Source: Aequorivita echinoideorum
GTDB taxonomy: Bacteria > Bacteroidota > Bacteroidia > Flavobacteriales > Flavobacteriaceae
DNA length: 64,000 nucleotides
Direction of reading: 5' to 3'
Assembly: GCF_018476645.1 (NCBI RefSeq)
Contig: NZ_JAHCTB010000002.1
Coordinates: 310,001 to 374,000, forward strand
Both the position numbers and the translations under genes were made by a program. Of this stretch, positions 52,773 to 60,485 are shown in pieces (the stretch's first letter is position 1; each line of letters opens with the position of its first letter). Under the pieces are notes generated by a model that saw only the letters and a program-made list of their open reading frames with translations, was not told the DNA's origin and did no database searches.

Positions 52773-53828
52773 ATGATCAATTTATTTGCAACAACCATCG
52801 AAACCCTATTTATCCACAAAGTAGGCAACCGCTCCCGAAATGAGGAGTTATTCATCAGTAAGGAACCTTACAAAGTCAATGATGAGCTGCGGCCCATTTT
52901 AAAGGAATTTTTCTTCAAACCATTTCGCGAAAAAGCAGACCAGCTATTTAAGTTTTCGGAAGATTCAAAACTTCGAGAGGCATTATCGGAACCTGAAATA
53001 ATCCGCGATGACTTATCCTTTATTGACGATAAAGCCATTTCCAAAGAAATCACCCAACTTTTATACGATTGTGGAAACCACCCGCACATCAAGAGTGGGG
53101 AAGTGTATATCGCTTTTCTTAAAAACATCCAGATGGAAGATAGAAGTTATGATGGCATCGGCATTTTCAAAAGTGAAATGAAGTACGATTTCATTGAATT
53201 TGAAAAAAAGGAAAACCACTTGGACGTAATTCTGAAGCAAGGGGTAAACCTCAATAAGTTGGATAAAGGAGCTATTATCATTAACGATATCGATGCAGGC
53301 CAGCGCAAAGTTCTACATTTTGATTCCAATAAATACGACACCAAATATTGGATCGATAATTTCCTTGGCTTGGAAGAACTGGAAGACAGCAGCTTCTACA
53401 CCAAGAAATATCTAAAATTCTGCCAGGATTTTGGAAAGGATGTCGTGCTCCCGGCTACGGATAAAATGGAAGAAGTGGCTTTCATAAATAAAGCGGTAAA
53501 CCACTTTGCAAAAAGTGATTTTTTCAGCGAAGATGAATTTCTGGCCGAAATGGATCTGGGCGAAGATTTGAACAATGAGTTTTCCCACTACAAAACCGAA
53601 CGCGCAGGCAAATACCAACTGGATGGCATCACCGATTTCGATATTTCAAATGAAAGCGTTTCCGAAGCCAGAAAACGTATCAAGAGCGAGATTAGCCTAG
53701 ATACTGGGATAACTATAAAGGTGGCAAAAGGTACGGTGAACAGCGCCAAGTATCTAGAAAAAGGTTGGGATGAAGAAAAGCAGATGTATTACTATCTGGC
53801 GTATTTCAACAAGGAAGATAAAAATTAA
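52773..53828 (+). CDS. YejK/NdpA-like nucleoid-associated protein
   Basis: The product is 351 residues. It resembles the YejK/NA37 family: a nucleoid-associated protein that binds DNA. Recognisable parts are TIETLFIHKVGNRSRNEELFISKEPY, YIAFLKNIQMEDRSYDGIGIFKSE, and FEKKENHLDVILKQGVNLNKLDKGAIIINDIDAG. In a prophage it may shape phage DNA or change host transcription. The gene is full length. The next start shares its last stop base. Confidence 0.75.
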   Translation: MINLFATTIETLFIHKVGNRSRNEELFISKEPYKVNDELRPILKEFFFKPFREKADQLFKFSEDSKLREALSEPEIIRDDLSFIDDKAISKEITQLLYDCGNHPHIKSGEVYIAFLKNIQMEDRSYDGIGIFKSEMKYDFIEFEKKENHLDVILKQGVNLNKLDKGAIIINDIDAGQRKVLHFDSNKYDTKYWIDNFLGLEELEDSSFYTKKYLKFCQDFGKDVVLPATDKMEEVAFINKAVNHFAKSDFFSEDEFLAEMDLGEDLNNEFSHYKTERAGKYQLDGITDFDISNESVSEARKRIKSEISLDTGITIKVAKGTVNSAKYLEKGWDEEKQMYYYLAYFNKEDKN

Positions 53829-53962
53829 TGAACATCACCCGCATTTTCTGCCGCCATAAAACAAAGCACATTAAAGTGCTTGGCGGCAGCGTAAATGTGG
53901 AAATACTTGCAGACCGTTGCGTGCGCTGCGGAAAGCTATTTAATAAACGCACTGAATATTAA
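53828..53962 (+). CDS. Small CxxC zinc-binding protein (44 aa)
   Basis: A 44-residue frame begins in the last base of the previous stop (TAATG). It has FCRHKTKHIK and RCVRCGKLF, so one Cys/His pair and one CxxC pair, enough for a zinc knuckle. The tight one-base overlap and the start-associated repeat after it support a real gene. Similar tiny zinc proteins are common in Bacteroidota phages. Confidence 0.6.
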   Translation: MNITRIFCRHKTKHIKVLGGSVNVEILADRCVRCGKLFNKRTEY

Positions 53963-53964
53963 AA

Positions 53965-53977
53965 CTAACGCTTAAAA
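53965..53977 (+). repeat. Start-associated repeat, copy 8
   Basis: CTAACGCTTAAAA, exact, ending immediately before the ATG at 53978. Confidence 0.85.
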
Positions 53978-54478
53978 ATGAAAAAAGACAATACTGATAA
54001 AATCTCAATCCTTTTTGTGCTAAATAAAAATTTTGCACATAAAGCGGAATATTATAGGCGAAAATATCAACGGGCCAGAAATCAGGATATCAGAGAAAAT
54101 CATTATAAAAAGTATAGACTTTATAATGATTTATGCCAAAGATGCAGAGAGCTTTTTTCTTCTTTGGTATATCCGAAAAAATTTGGATGGGGAAGACATT
54201 TCTGGGAGTTCGATGCAAAAGAATACATTGAAAAACAGGCAAAATACAAACAGGCCAAGAAAGACAAATTTGAAACCGCCTACAGGATTCACCTTCATTT
54301 TTTTCAGAACTCCTTCAGTGCAGATTATGGCACTTACAATTGTGATCGTTGCAAAAGGCAATTTCACCACAGCCCTAGTGATGTTTATTTGGGAAGTAAA
54401 AAAAAATTTTCCCATTGTTGCGGACACTGTGTAAATACGCTCTTGGAAAGAAACGGACAGGAAACCATTTTTAATTAA
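53978..54478 (+). CDS. Hypothetical zinc-finger prophage protein (166 aa)
   Basis: The product is 166 residues. The first 100 residues are basic and helical (KAEYYRRKYQRARNQDIRENHYKKYR). The C-terminal part has a four-cysteine zinc site (YNCDRCKRQFHHSPSDVYLG, then HCCGHCVNTLLERNG). This suits a nucleic-acid-binding protein. Not recognised further. Confidence 0.6.
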   Translation: MKKDNTDKISILFVLNKNFAHKAEYYRRKYQRARNQDIRENHYKKYRLYNDLCQRCRELFSSLVYPKKFGWGRHFWEFDAKEYIEKQAKYKQAKKDKFETAYRIHLHFFQNSFSADYGTYNCDRCKRQFHHSPSDVYLGSKKKFSHCCGHCVNTLLERNGQETIFN

Positions 54479-54480
54479 AA

Positions 54481-54493
54481 CTAACGCTTAAAA
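54481..54493 (+). repeat. Start-associated repeat, copy 9
   Basis: CTAACGCTTAAAA, exact, three bases after a stop and eight before the ATG at 54502. Confidence 0.85.
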
Positions 54494-54501
54494 ATCAATA
54501 G

Positions 54502-56109
54502 ATGAAAGAATTTGTAATAGACCTTTTCTGCGGTGCCGGCGGCACGAGTACTGGTATCCACCTAGCAAACTGTGATACCACGGTAACAGCTTGCGTTAAT
54601 CACGATGCCAAAGCCATCGAGAGCCACAGGCGCAATCACCCGTGGGCAAAGCATTTTATAGAAGATATCCGTAACCCGGAAGTAGTTTTTTTCCTGAAAC
54701 TTCGCGTGGATGCGCTGCGCAAAATTTACCCAGATTGCATCATTACCATTTGGGCAAGTTTGGAGTGTACCAATTTTAGCAAAGCAAAAGGTGGGTTGCC
54801 ACGTGATGCCGATAGTCGTACGCTTGCCAATCATTTGTTTATGTACTTGGATGTGCTTAATCCGGATTATTTAATGATTGAGAATGTAGAGGAATTTATG
54901 AGCTGGGGGCCTCTTGATGAAAAAGGTAAACCGGTTTCCAAGAAAAGAGGCGAAGATTATATAAAATGGGTGGATGCCGTAAAAAGCCGTGGCTTTGAGT
55001 TTGATTACCGTTTATTGAATGCGGCAGACTTTGGAGCCTACACTTCAAGAAAAAGATACTTTGCACAATTCGCAAAGAATGATCTGCCAATTCACTGGCC
55101 CCGACAAACGCACGCCAAACATCCAGAAAAAGAAAAAGCACCTTTTAAAAAATGGAAAGCGGTTAAGGAAGTTTTGAATTTTCAAGAAGAAGGAATTTCA
55201 ATTTTCAACCGAAAAAAACCATTAGTAGAAAATACATTAAAGCGCATTTATGCTGGACTTTTAAAGTTTGTTGCAAATGGTGATGAAAGTTTTATTCAGA
55301 AAAACTTTAGCGGTCGGCCTTGGGGCAAAGTAGTTTCTGTGGAAGGTCCAGCGGGAACTATCTTAACAAACGGATCCAATCAAGCTTTGGTGGGTTGCAA
55401 TTTTCTTTTGAAATATAATAGCATTAATGGAAAGACAGGAAAACATATACCACCATCAGTAAATGAACCGTGCCCAACAGTAGCTGTACAGGGAAGATTA
55501 GGATTGACAAATGTTTCATTTCTTCAAAGTTATTACGGAAATGGAGGCGCACATTCTGAAAATGAACCTTGCCCAACTGTTTCTACCAAAGATCGATTTG
55601 CAAGGGTTGAATATTTCATGATGAATTATTCGTCTGGCCAGAAGGTTAGATCAGTCGATTATCCTGCAGGAACTATTGTGGGAAACGATAAGCATAATCT
55701 TATCAATACATTTCTTTTTAACCCGCAATACAAAAACCCTGGCAATTCGGTAGAAAAACCGTGTCCGGCTATAATTGCCCGACAAGACAAAAAGCCACTT
55801 GGTTTGGTTATTTGTGATACGTCTGCAGAAAGTTTTGCGATTCCCATTTACGAAGATGATACCGAAACAATGGTGAAGATTAAGCAGTTTATGGCCGCCT
55901 ACGGCATTGTGGATATAAAGATGCGGATGCTGATGGTGGAAGAGCTATTGCGCATTCAAGGATTTCCTAAAGGTTATGAACTGGTAGGAAACCAAACAGA
56001 CAAGAAAAAGTTTATAGGCAATAGTGTAGAGGTTACAACCGCCAAGAAGTTGTTTGAAGCCCATCACGCGGCATTGGTAGAATATTTTGAACTTATAGAG
56101 GCCGTGTAA
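54502..56109 (+). CDS. C5-cytosine DNA methyltransferase
   Basis: The product is 535 residues. Motif I is VIDLFCGAGGTSTG at the N terminus and motif VI is ENV at 127-129. The catalytic motif IV reads SLECTNFSKAKGG with Cys89 in place of the usual PPCQxFS; the cysteine itself is kept. The target-recognition part has a repeated NEPCPTV segment (three to four times, with EKPCPAI), a pattern seen in phage enzymes. The final motifs (RIQGFP, IGNSVEV) are intact. It probably protects phage DNA; no partner nuclease is present. Confidence 0.88.
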   Translation: MKEFVIDLFCGAGGTSTGIHLANCDTTVTACVNHDAKAIESHRRNHPWAKHFIEDIRNPEVVFFLKLRVDALRKIYPDCIITIWASLECTNFSKAKGGLPRDADSRTLANHLFMYLDVLNPDYLMIENVEEFMSWGPLDEKGKPVSKKRGEDYIKWVDAVKSRGFEFDYRLLNAADFGAYTSRKRYFAQFAKNDLPIHWPRQTHAKHPEKEKAPFKKWKAVKEVLNFQEEGISIFNRKKPLVENTLKRIYAGLLKFVANGDESFIQKNFSGRPWGKVVSVEGPAGTILTNGSNQALVGCNFLLKYNSINGKTGKHIPPSVNEPCPTVAVQGRLGLTNVSFLQSYYGNGGAHSENEPCPTVSTKDRFARVEYFMMNYSSGQKVRSVDYPAGTIVGNDKHNLINTFLFNPQYKNPGNSVEKPCPAIIARQDKKPLGLVICDTSAESFAIPIYEDDTETMVKIKQFMAAYGIVDIKMRMLMVEELLRIQGFPKGYELVGNQTDKKKFIGNSVEVTTAKKLFEAHHAALVEYFELIEAV

Positions 56110-56219
56110 TGAAAATCATTCTTCTCTTGATAGCCATCATTGCCATTGCCTATTTTCTGGCAGATCAATGTTTTGATGATGAAGATGATGATATAGACTG
56201 GAACGACAGTTATCACTAA
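56109..56219 (+). CDS. Tiny membrane protein (36 aa)
   Basis: A 36-residue frame starts in the last base of the methyltransferase stop (TAATG). It has one membrane span (MKIILLLIAIIAIAYFLAD) and a very acidic tail (DDEDDDIDWNDSYH). The overlap supports it. Function unknown. Confidence 0.5.
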   Translation: MKIILLLIAIIAIAYFLADQCFDDEDDDIDWNDSYH

Positions 56220-56225
56220 GTGCAA

Positions 56226-56291
56226 GTTCTGCTTAGTTGGCTAATTAAGTAGAACGTTGAAGTATTGCCGATGGTGGGGCATAGTACCACC
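56226..56291. other. Two hairpins before the cassette-like genes
   Basis: GTTCTGCTTA (56226-56235) pairs with TAAGTAGAAC (56246-56255), one wobble; then GGTGG (56273-56277) pairs with CCACC (56287-56291). The gap style differs from the rest of the early region and marks the start of the cassette-like stretch. Confidence 0.45.
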
Positions 56292-56320
56292 GAAGTTTAA
56301 TTGAAAAACAAAAGTTTAAT

Positions 56321-56623
56321 ATGAATACAGAAGATAAATTGAAAAACGTCAGCCCCACTTTTGGCAATACAGTGTTATGCCCTGTACTTTCTCTTTCCGA
56401 ATTACAAATCGGAGACGTGTGCCTTTTGCGCTCCAAACACCCAATGAATTTAGAAGGTGATTACATATTCAAAGGCGATTACAGCGTTATAAAAGTGGAA
56501 AAAACAGGCGCAAAATTTAGTCCACACAAAGTAACATTTAAACACGTTGATACAGGAAGAGAATACCGATTAATGAATACATCTGATGGTTACTACGAAG
56601 TTGTGTCCAAGTATAGGGCATAA
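56321..56623 (+). CDS. Hypothetical cassette-like protein (100 aa)
   Basis: The product is 100 residues with a beta-rich core (LQIGDVCLLRSKHPMNLEGDYIFKGDYSVIKVEKTG, HVDTGREYRLMNTSDGYYEV). No domain recognised. It is followed by boundary sequence A (56620-56662). It lies in a stretch with wider gaps and no start-associated repeat, unlike its neighbours. Confidence 0.55.
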   Translation: MNTEDKLKNVSPTFGNTVLCPVLSLSELQIGDVCLLRSKHPMNLEGDYIFKGDYSVIKVEKTGAKFSPHKVTFKHVDTGREYRLMNTSDGYYEVVSKYRA

Positions 56624-56662
56624 CGCCCGTGGGTATGGAGTCGGTTTTTTACGGATTTGAAA
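56620..56662 (+). repeat. Cassette boundary sequence A
   Basis: ATAACGCCCGTGGGTATGG followed by a GGTTTTTTACGGATTTGAAA-type tail. It matches sequence B at 56931 in order and spacing (AACG, CGTGG, TATGG, then CGATTT/GGATTTxAA). Confidence 0.5.
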
Positions 56663-56678
56663 CACTAATTTTAATATA

Positions 56679-56912
56679 ATGACAACAGAAGAAAAAGAGC
56701 TTTGGGCTAAAGTAATAAACGATGCAAGGTGGTATGATGGAACCCCTCAAATGCTTGAACAATTAACCGAGCATTTTAATAAACAAGGAATAGTAGTAAA
56801 AAACTGCTCTATACCCGATGTTGTAGGGCGAAGCGAACAGTTGCCTTGCCCTGAATGTAGCGGTAATGGTGGTGGAGTAACAGATAATGGTTGGGAACAA
56901 TGCGATTGTTAA
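56679..56912 (+). CDS. Hypothetical cassette-like protein (77 aa)
   Basis: The product is 77 residues. A helical front (TEEKELWAKVINDARWYDGT) leads to a C-terminal CPECSGNGGG ... WEQCDC, similar to half a DnaJ-type zinc finger. It is flanked by boundary sequences A and B. Function unknown. Confidence 0.5.
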   Translation: MTTEEKELWAKVINDARWYDGTPQMLEQLTEHFNKQGIVVKNCSIPDVVGRSEQLPCPECSGNGGGVTDNGWEQCDC

Positions 56913-56930
56913 AAGTAGCAAGGCAGTTGC

Positions 56931-56973
56931 CTACAACGTGCGTGGATATGGGTTGATTTAAAACCGATTTAAA
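56931..56973 (+). repeat. Cassette boundary sequence B
   Basis: CTACAACGTGCGTGGATATGG followed by a GATTTAAAACCGATTTAAA-type tail; about two thirds of positions match sequence A. A shorter likely third trace, TGTACAACTACCCGCT, lies at about 57253-57268. Confidence 0.5.
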
Positions 56974-56976
56974 GAT

Positions 56977-57252
56977 ATGAATAAGCAATTACAAACTGAA
57001 TTAATAGAGATACTAGAATACTTCAAGAATGGACTTGAAGATATTGAAGCAGGTAGCGGAGAAAGACAACCAATGTCTGATAAGATTGATGACGCACTAG
57101 GTAAGGTTTTAAATTTACCTATATCTGGTGTTGTACAACAAAGTGAACTGTTTACTTGCAAATTAGAAGGAGGTAAATCTAAATGCGGATATGTAAGCAA
57201 AGATTATATGGCTTGCGTGCAACTTCGTAAATGTCCATTTGCAAGTATATAG
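56977..57252 (+). CDS. Hypothetical cassette-like protein (91 aa)
   Basis: The product is 91 residues. A helical acidic first half (LIEILEYFKNGLEDIEAG) precedes a cysteine-containing end (LFTCKLEGGKSKCGYVSKDYMACVQLRKC). The four cysteines could bind zinc. It is the last of three genes in the cassette-like stretch before the integrase. Confidence 0.5.
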   Translation: MNKQLQTELIEILEYFKNGLEDIEAGSGERQPMSDKIDDALGKVLNLPISGVVQQSELFTCKLEGGKSKCGYVSKDYMACVQLRKCPFASI

Positions 57253-57288
57253 TGTACAACTACCCGCTAAACACACCTTTTTAAAATA

Positions 57289-57301
57289 CTAACGCTTAAA
57301 A
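57289..57301 (+). repeat. Start-associated repeat, copy 10
   Basis: CTAACGCTTAAAA, exact, eight bases before the integrase start at 57310. It follows the cassette-like stretch, which carries none. Confidence 0.85.
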
Positions 57302-57309
57302 TTAATATT

Positions 57310-58119
57310 ATGAGAAAAATAGACATCCAAGAATATGTGGATTATCTTCAGATGGCAAATAAAGCTAGTAAGACTATTGAGGTCTACACCCCTATTGTAG
57401 CCAGTTTTTTACAATACTGCAATCAAAAACCATCTGCGGTGTCCAAAAAGAATATAATCAAATTTATCCTGTTTAAAGAAGGAACCAGAACCAGAGAACA
57501 GCGAAAAGGAGCTATTTCCCATCTGTACAAAGGAGTGCTTAACGAAGCACATAAAATGAAAGGAATACCCAATCCCAAAAGAGAACAGTACATTCCAAAT
57601 ATTTTAAGTATGGATGAAGCCGCCAAGATTACAGAAAATATAGTCAATCTAAAACATCATTCACTAATAAATTTACAGTATTTTGGAGCCTTGCGCACCA
57701 GTGAGGTTTTGAATTTAAAAATTACGGACATCCGTAAAGATGGCGTTATCCATATACGGCAAAGCAAGGGGGCCAGAGACAGAATGGTGCCGTTGCCCCA
57801 GAATACTATAAAACTCCTCAGAAAATATTACTCAGCATACAAGCCCACAGAGTATCTGTTCAATGGTCAGGATAGTTTAAAATATTCCGCCGGAAGTATT
57901 CAGAAAATCGTAAAAGTGAATTGCTTAAGAAATGGAATCCATAGAAAAATACGTCCACACGACCTTAGACATAGCCGAGCAACACATTTACACATAAAAG
58001 GTGTAGGGATAAAATTCATTCAAGAACTTTTAGGCCACAAAAAAATAACCACAACAGAAATGTATTTGCACAGCAATACTGAAATTTTAAAAGAGCAAAT
58101 TTTACAATACGATTATTAA
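57310..58119 (+). CDS. Tyrosine recombinase / integrase
   Basis: The product is 269 residues. A SAM-like N-terminal core-binding domain (1-95) is followed by the catalytic domain with R129 in FGALRTSEVLNLK, K153 in QSKGARDR, H217-x-x-R220 in HDLRHSRAT, H243 in LGHKK and the nucleophile Y252 in TEMYLH. All catalytic residues are present. It is short and XerD-like, without the arm-binding domain of large phage integrases. It lies 14 kb from the tRNA scar, between early and structural genes, so it may be the phage integrase or a resolvase. Confidence 0.9.
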   Translation: MRKIDIQEYVDYLQMANKASKTIEVYTPIVASFLQYCNQKPSAVSKKNIIKFILFKEGTRTREQRKGAISHLYKGVLNEAHKMKGIPNPKREQYIPNILSMDEAAKITENIVNLKHHSLINLQYFGALRTSEVLNLKITDIRKDGVIHIRQSKGARDRMVPLPQNTIKLLRKYYSAYKPTEYLFNGQDSLKYSAGSIQKIVKVNCLRNGIHRKIRPHDLRHSRATHLHIKGVGIKFIQELLGHKKITTTEMYLHSNTEILKEQILQYDY

Positions 58120-58149
58120 AATCTATTTAATAAATAGCGATAACAGTTA

Positions 58150-58179
58150 TTTTCCCACAGGATTTTTTAACTATATTTG
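58150..58179 (+). promoter_or_regulatory. Promoter before the structural genes
   Basis: TATATTTG at 58172-58179 matches the -7 TAnnTTTG exactly and TTTT at 58150-58153 fits the -33 position with 18 bases between. It opens the block of structural genes, 17 bases before the ATG at 58196. Confidence 0.55.
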
Positions 58180-58195
58180 AAAAATCCCTGTTAAA

Positions 58196-58681
58196 ATGCC
58201 CCAAGATTATTCCATAACCCACAACATTCCTGTAGCAGATCACGTCTACAAATATTTAAAAACGCGCTGCGGCACAGACCATATTAAGGCTAGCCGTGCC
58301 ACTTTTATGGGAAGTGTTATCCTTTCTCTTCTAGGAAGAAATCAAGACGTGCGCCCCCAAAAGAATGATTTCCGTAAAATCTTTAAAGTAGATATATCAG
58401 AAAGCTATTACGAGAAAAACGGTATGCACATAACTCCTGCCACCGCCCAGCTATTCAATGCCCAGATTGATAAGATGTTTCGGGAAGAGCTTTATGCGCA
58501 CATGATCATTGTAAAATCCCTGGATAAAAAACTTTTCCTTAAAAGTATGCGCACGTTGCTGGATGTTTACCAGATAGATGAGGAAGATATAAAAATGGAT
58601 ACTTTGTACCGGGATTTCAAAAGAAAAAAAGATCAGTTGGAAAACAACTTAAACCTTACATCAACTTCGGGGACAATTTGA
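58196..58681 (+). CDS. Hypothetical protein at the start of the structural module
   Basis: The product is 161 residues, mainly helical (VADHVYKYLKTRCGTDHIKASRATFMGSVILSLLGRN), with a segment FKVDISESYYEKNGMHITPATAQLFNAQIDKMF. It is the first gene behind a consensus promoter, after the integrase. I recognise no terminase or portal motif; a regulator or small structural role is possible. Confidence 0.6.
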   Translation: MPQDYSITHNIPVADHVYKYLKTRCGTDHIKASRATFMGSVILSLLGRNQDVRPQKNDFRKIFKVDISESYYEKNGMHITPATAQLFNAQIDKMFREELYAHMIIVKSLDKKLFLKSMRTLLDVYQIDEEDIKMDTLYRDFKRKKDQLENNLNLTSTSGTI

Positions 58682-58717
58682 GAAGTTTCACAATTTGTCC
58701 CTTTTATTTTCGCAATT

Positions 58718-59254
58718 ATGATAACAGACCTTTGTAACATCCACACAGATTTTAATTACGACACTTTTGCAAAAATCCGGATAATTGAAATTTCCCAGAT
58801 ACCCGCCTTCAGCGATCTGCATTTAAATACCGATATACTTTTTATTCTGAATAATCTTCCGGAGACGGTGCAGGCAATGGATATACCGTTATTGCCAGAA
58901 AAATTCAGTGTGCGCAATGATACTAAGTTGAAAAACTCAAATAAAATTTACGATACCAAAATCTCATTCCCATTACTCCCAATGGATCGAGCCATCAAAG
59001 ATTTGCTGGAAACCTATAACAATAAATTGGTAATTGCCTTATTGATAAAACAGCACGCGCAGCATCTTTACGGTACTCAGGCATTTCCTTTGCTTTTTAC
59101 CTATGATGAACTGCACGCAAACAATCCCGCAGGCATTAAAGGGTATCAGATAGAAATGGGCGGCTCCGGTTATGGAGCTGCAAAATACTTCACGGTAAAC
59201 AATATTATGCCAGACATCCCACACCTCGCATTTACCTTGGCTGGAACATTATAA
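58718..59254 (+). CDS. Hypothetical prophage protein (178 aa)
   Basis: The product is 178 residues with no signal or membrane segment. It has YNNKLVIALLIKQHAQHLYGTQAFPLLFTYDEL and a glycine-rich GYQIEMGGSGYGAAKYFTVNN. I recognise no family. It lies before the head-protease gene with a 74-base gap. Confidence 0.55.
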   Translation: MITDLCNIHTDFNYDTFAKIRIIEISQIPAFSDLHLNTDILFILNNLPETVQAMDIPLLPEKFSVRNDTKLKNSNKIYDTKISFPLLPMDRAIKDLLETYNNKLVIALLIKQHAQHLYGTQAFPLLFTYDELHANNPAGIKGYQIEMGGSGYGAAKYFTVNNIMPDIPHLAFTLAGTL

Positions 59255-59328
59255 CGGTGTCCTTTTTATAAATTCCCAACCGAAATAATATTGTACTTCG
59301 AGAAAAAGTAACCCGAAGCACAGTATTA

Positions 59329-60483
59329 ATGAGCAAAGAACCCCAACCCTATTTTAAGGTTGTAAAAAACGAAGCTGCCCGCGAGGCCACCATTTATATC
59401 TATGGAGTAATTGGTGGTTTTGATTGGGATACTTTTGAGTATATAAATACTGCGGATAAATTTCGTGAAGAGTTTAAGGCGGTTGAAAATATTGCCGATA
59501 CCATCCACGTACGCATCAATTCTCCCGGCGGTTACATTTTTGAAGGCCAAGCAATCCACAACCTTCTGTATGCTTCAGAAAAAAACATCATTACTTACAA
59601 TGATGGACTTTGCGCATCAATGGCATCATTGATCCTTTTATCTGGAGACACGATCAAGAGTTTCAAGAATTCCACTTTTATGGTCCACAACACCAGCTCC
59701 ATTTATTATGGCAATAAAATGGAAGTTGAAGAGCAATTGAAAGCTGCTGAAGTTTTTGATAGATCGCTTGGAACCATTCTGGAAGAAAAATTGGGAATCA
59801 CTGCCGCTGAAGTTGCTGAAAAATATCTGAACTATAAAGATAACTGGTTCACGGCCGCTGAATCTTTAGAAGAAGGCTTTTATGATGAGTTGATTGAGAA
59901 GAAAGCCAAAAACGTTCCAAAGAATGTAAAGAACATGAGCCAAGAGCAAATGTTCCGCAAATATGCCGCGATGGCTTTTTCCTATCCTACCGAAAATCAA
60001 AACCCAAATAATACAATGAGCAAACCTAACAGTTACCCACAACTGCAGGCCGCGCTTGGTCTTGAAACTCCATTGGCCACAAATGACAATGGTAGCTTCC
60101 TTAACGAAGACCAAAAAGCGACCATCGAAAATACATTGGCGCAAAATGCCACTGCATTAAAAAATGCCACCGATGCGCAAGCAACTGCAGAAGCAAATCT
60201 AGCAAAAGCCATTACGGACCACGCTACGGCATTGCAATCTGAAAAAGATGCATCCGTTGCCGCCGTAAATGCATTAAAAGCTGCTGCCACGCTAGCAGGT
60301 GTTGAAAACCTTGCAGAAAATGCAGATGCTACAGCTATTGCAACCGCCCTGAATGCACAAATTAACGTGCTTAACGGCAAACCTGGTGCAAGCCACACAG
60401 GTGCCGGCGCAGAAGAACCTACAAATTCCGCCCACGGGTATTTGAATTTCAATAACTCAATCTACAATCAAATTAAAAAATAA
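59329..60483 (+). CDS. Head-maturation protease of ClpP/S14 type fused to a scaffold domain
   Basis: The product is 384 residues. Residues 1-200 are a ClpP-fold serine protease with the oxyanion region NSPGG, Ser97 in GLCASMASLI and His120 in FMVHNTSS. The last 150 residues are an alanine-rich coiled coil (NATALKNATDAQATAEANLAKAI), typical of a capsid scaffold. An in-frame ATG at 60016 (MSKPNSYPQLQAALGLE) could make the scaffold alone. The protease would remove the scaffold during head assembly. The major capsid protein follows at two bases. Confidence 0.85.
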   Translation: MSKEPQPYFKVVKNEAAREATIYIYGVIGGFDWDTFEYINTADKFREEFKAVENIADTIHVRINSPGGYIFEGQAIHNLLYASEKNIITYNDGLCASMASLILLSGDTIKSFKNSTFMVHNTSSIYYGNKMEVEEQLKAAEVFDRSLGTILEEKLGITAAEVAEKYLNYKDNWFTAAESLEEGFYDELIEKKAKNVPKNVKNMSQEQMFRKYAAMAFSYPTENQNPNNTMSKPNSYPQLQAALGLETPLATNDNGSFLNEDQKATIENTLAQNATALKNATDAQATAEANLAKAITDHATALQSEKDASVAAVNALKAAATLAGVENLAENADATAIATALNAQINVLNGKPGASHTGAGAEEPTNSAHGYLNFNNSIYNQIKK

Positions 60484-60485
60484 CC

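Noticed and set aside
60033-60452. Leftward alanine/valine-rich frame inside the protease-scaffold gene
   Set aside because: It is the antisense shadow of the alanine-rich coiled coil; codon bias and context favour the plus strand.
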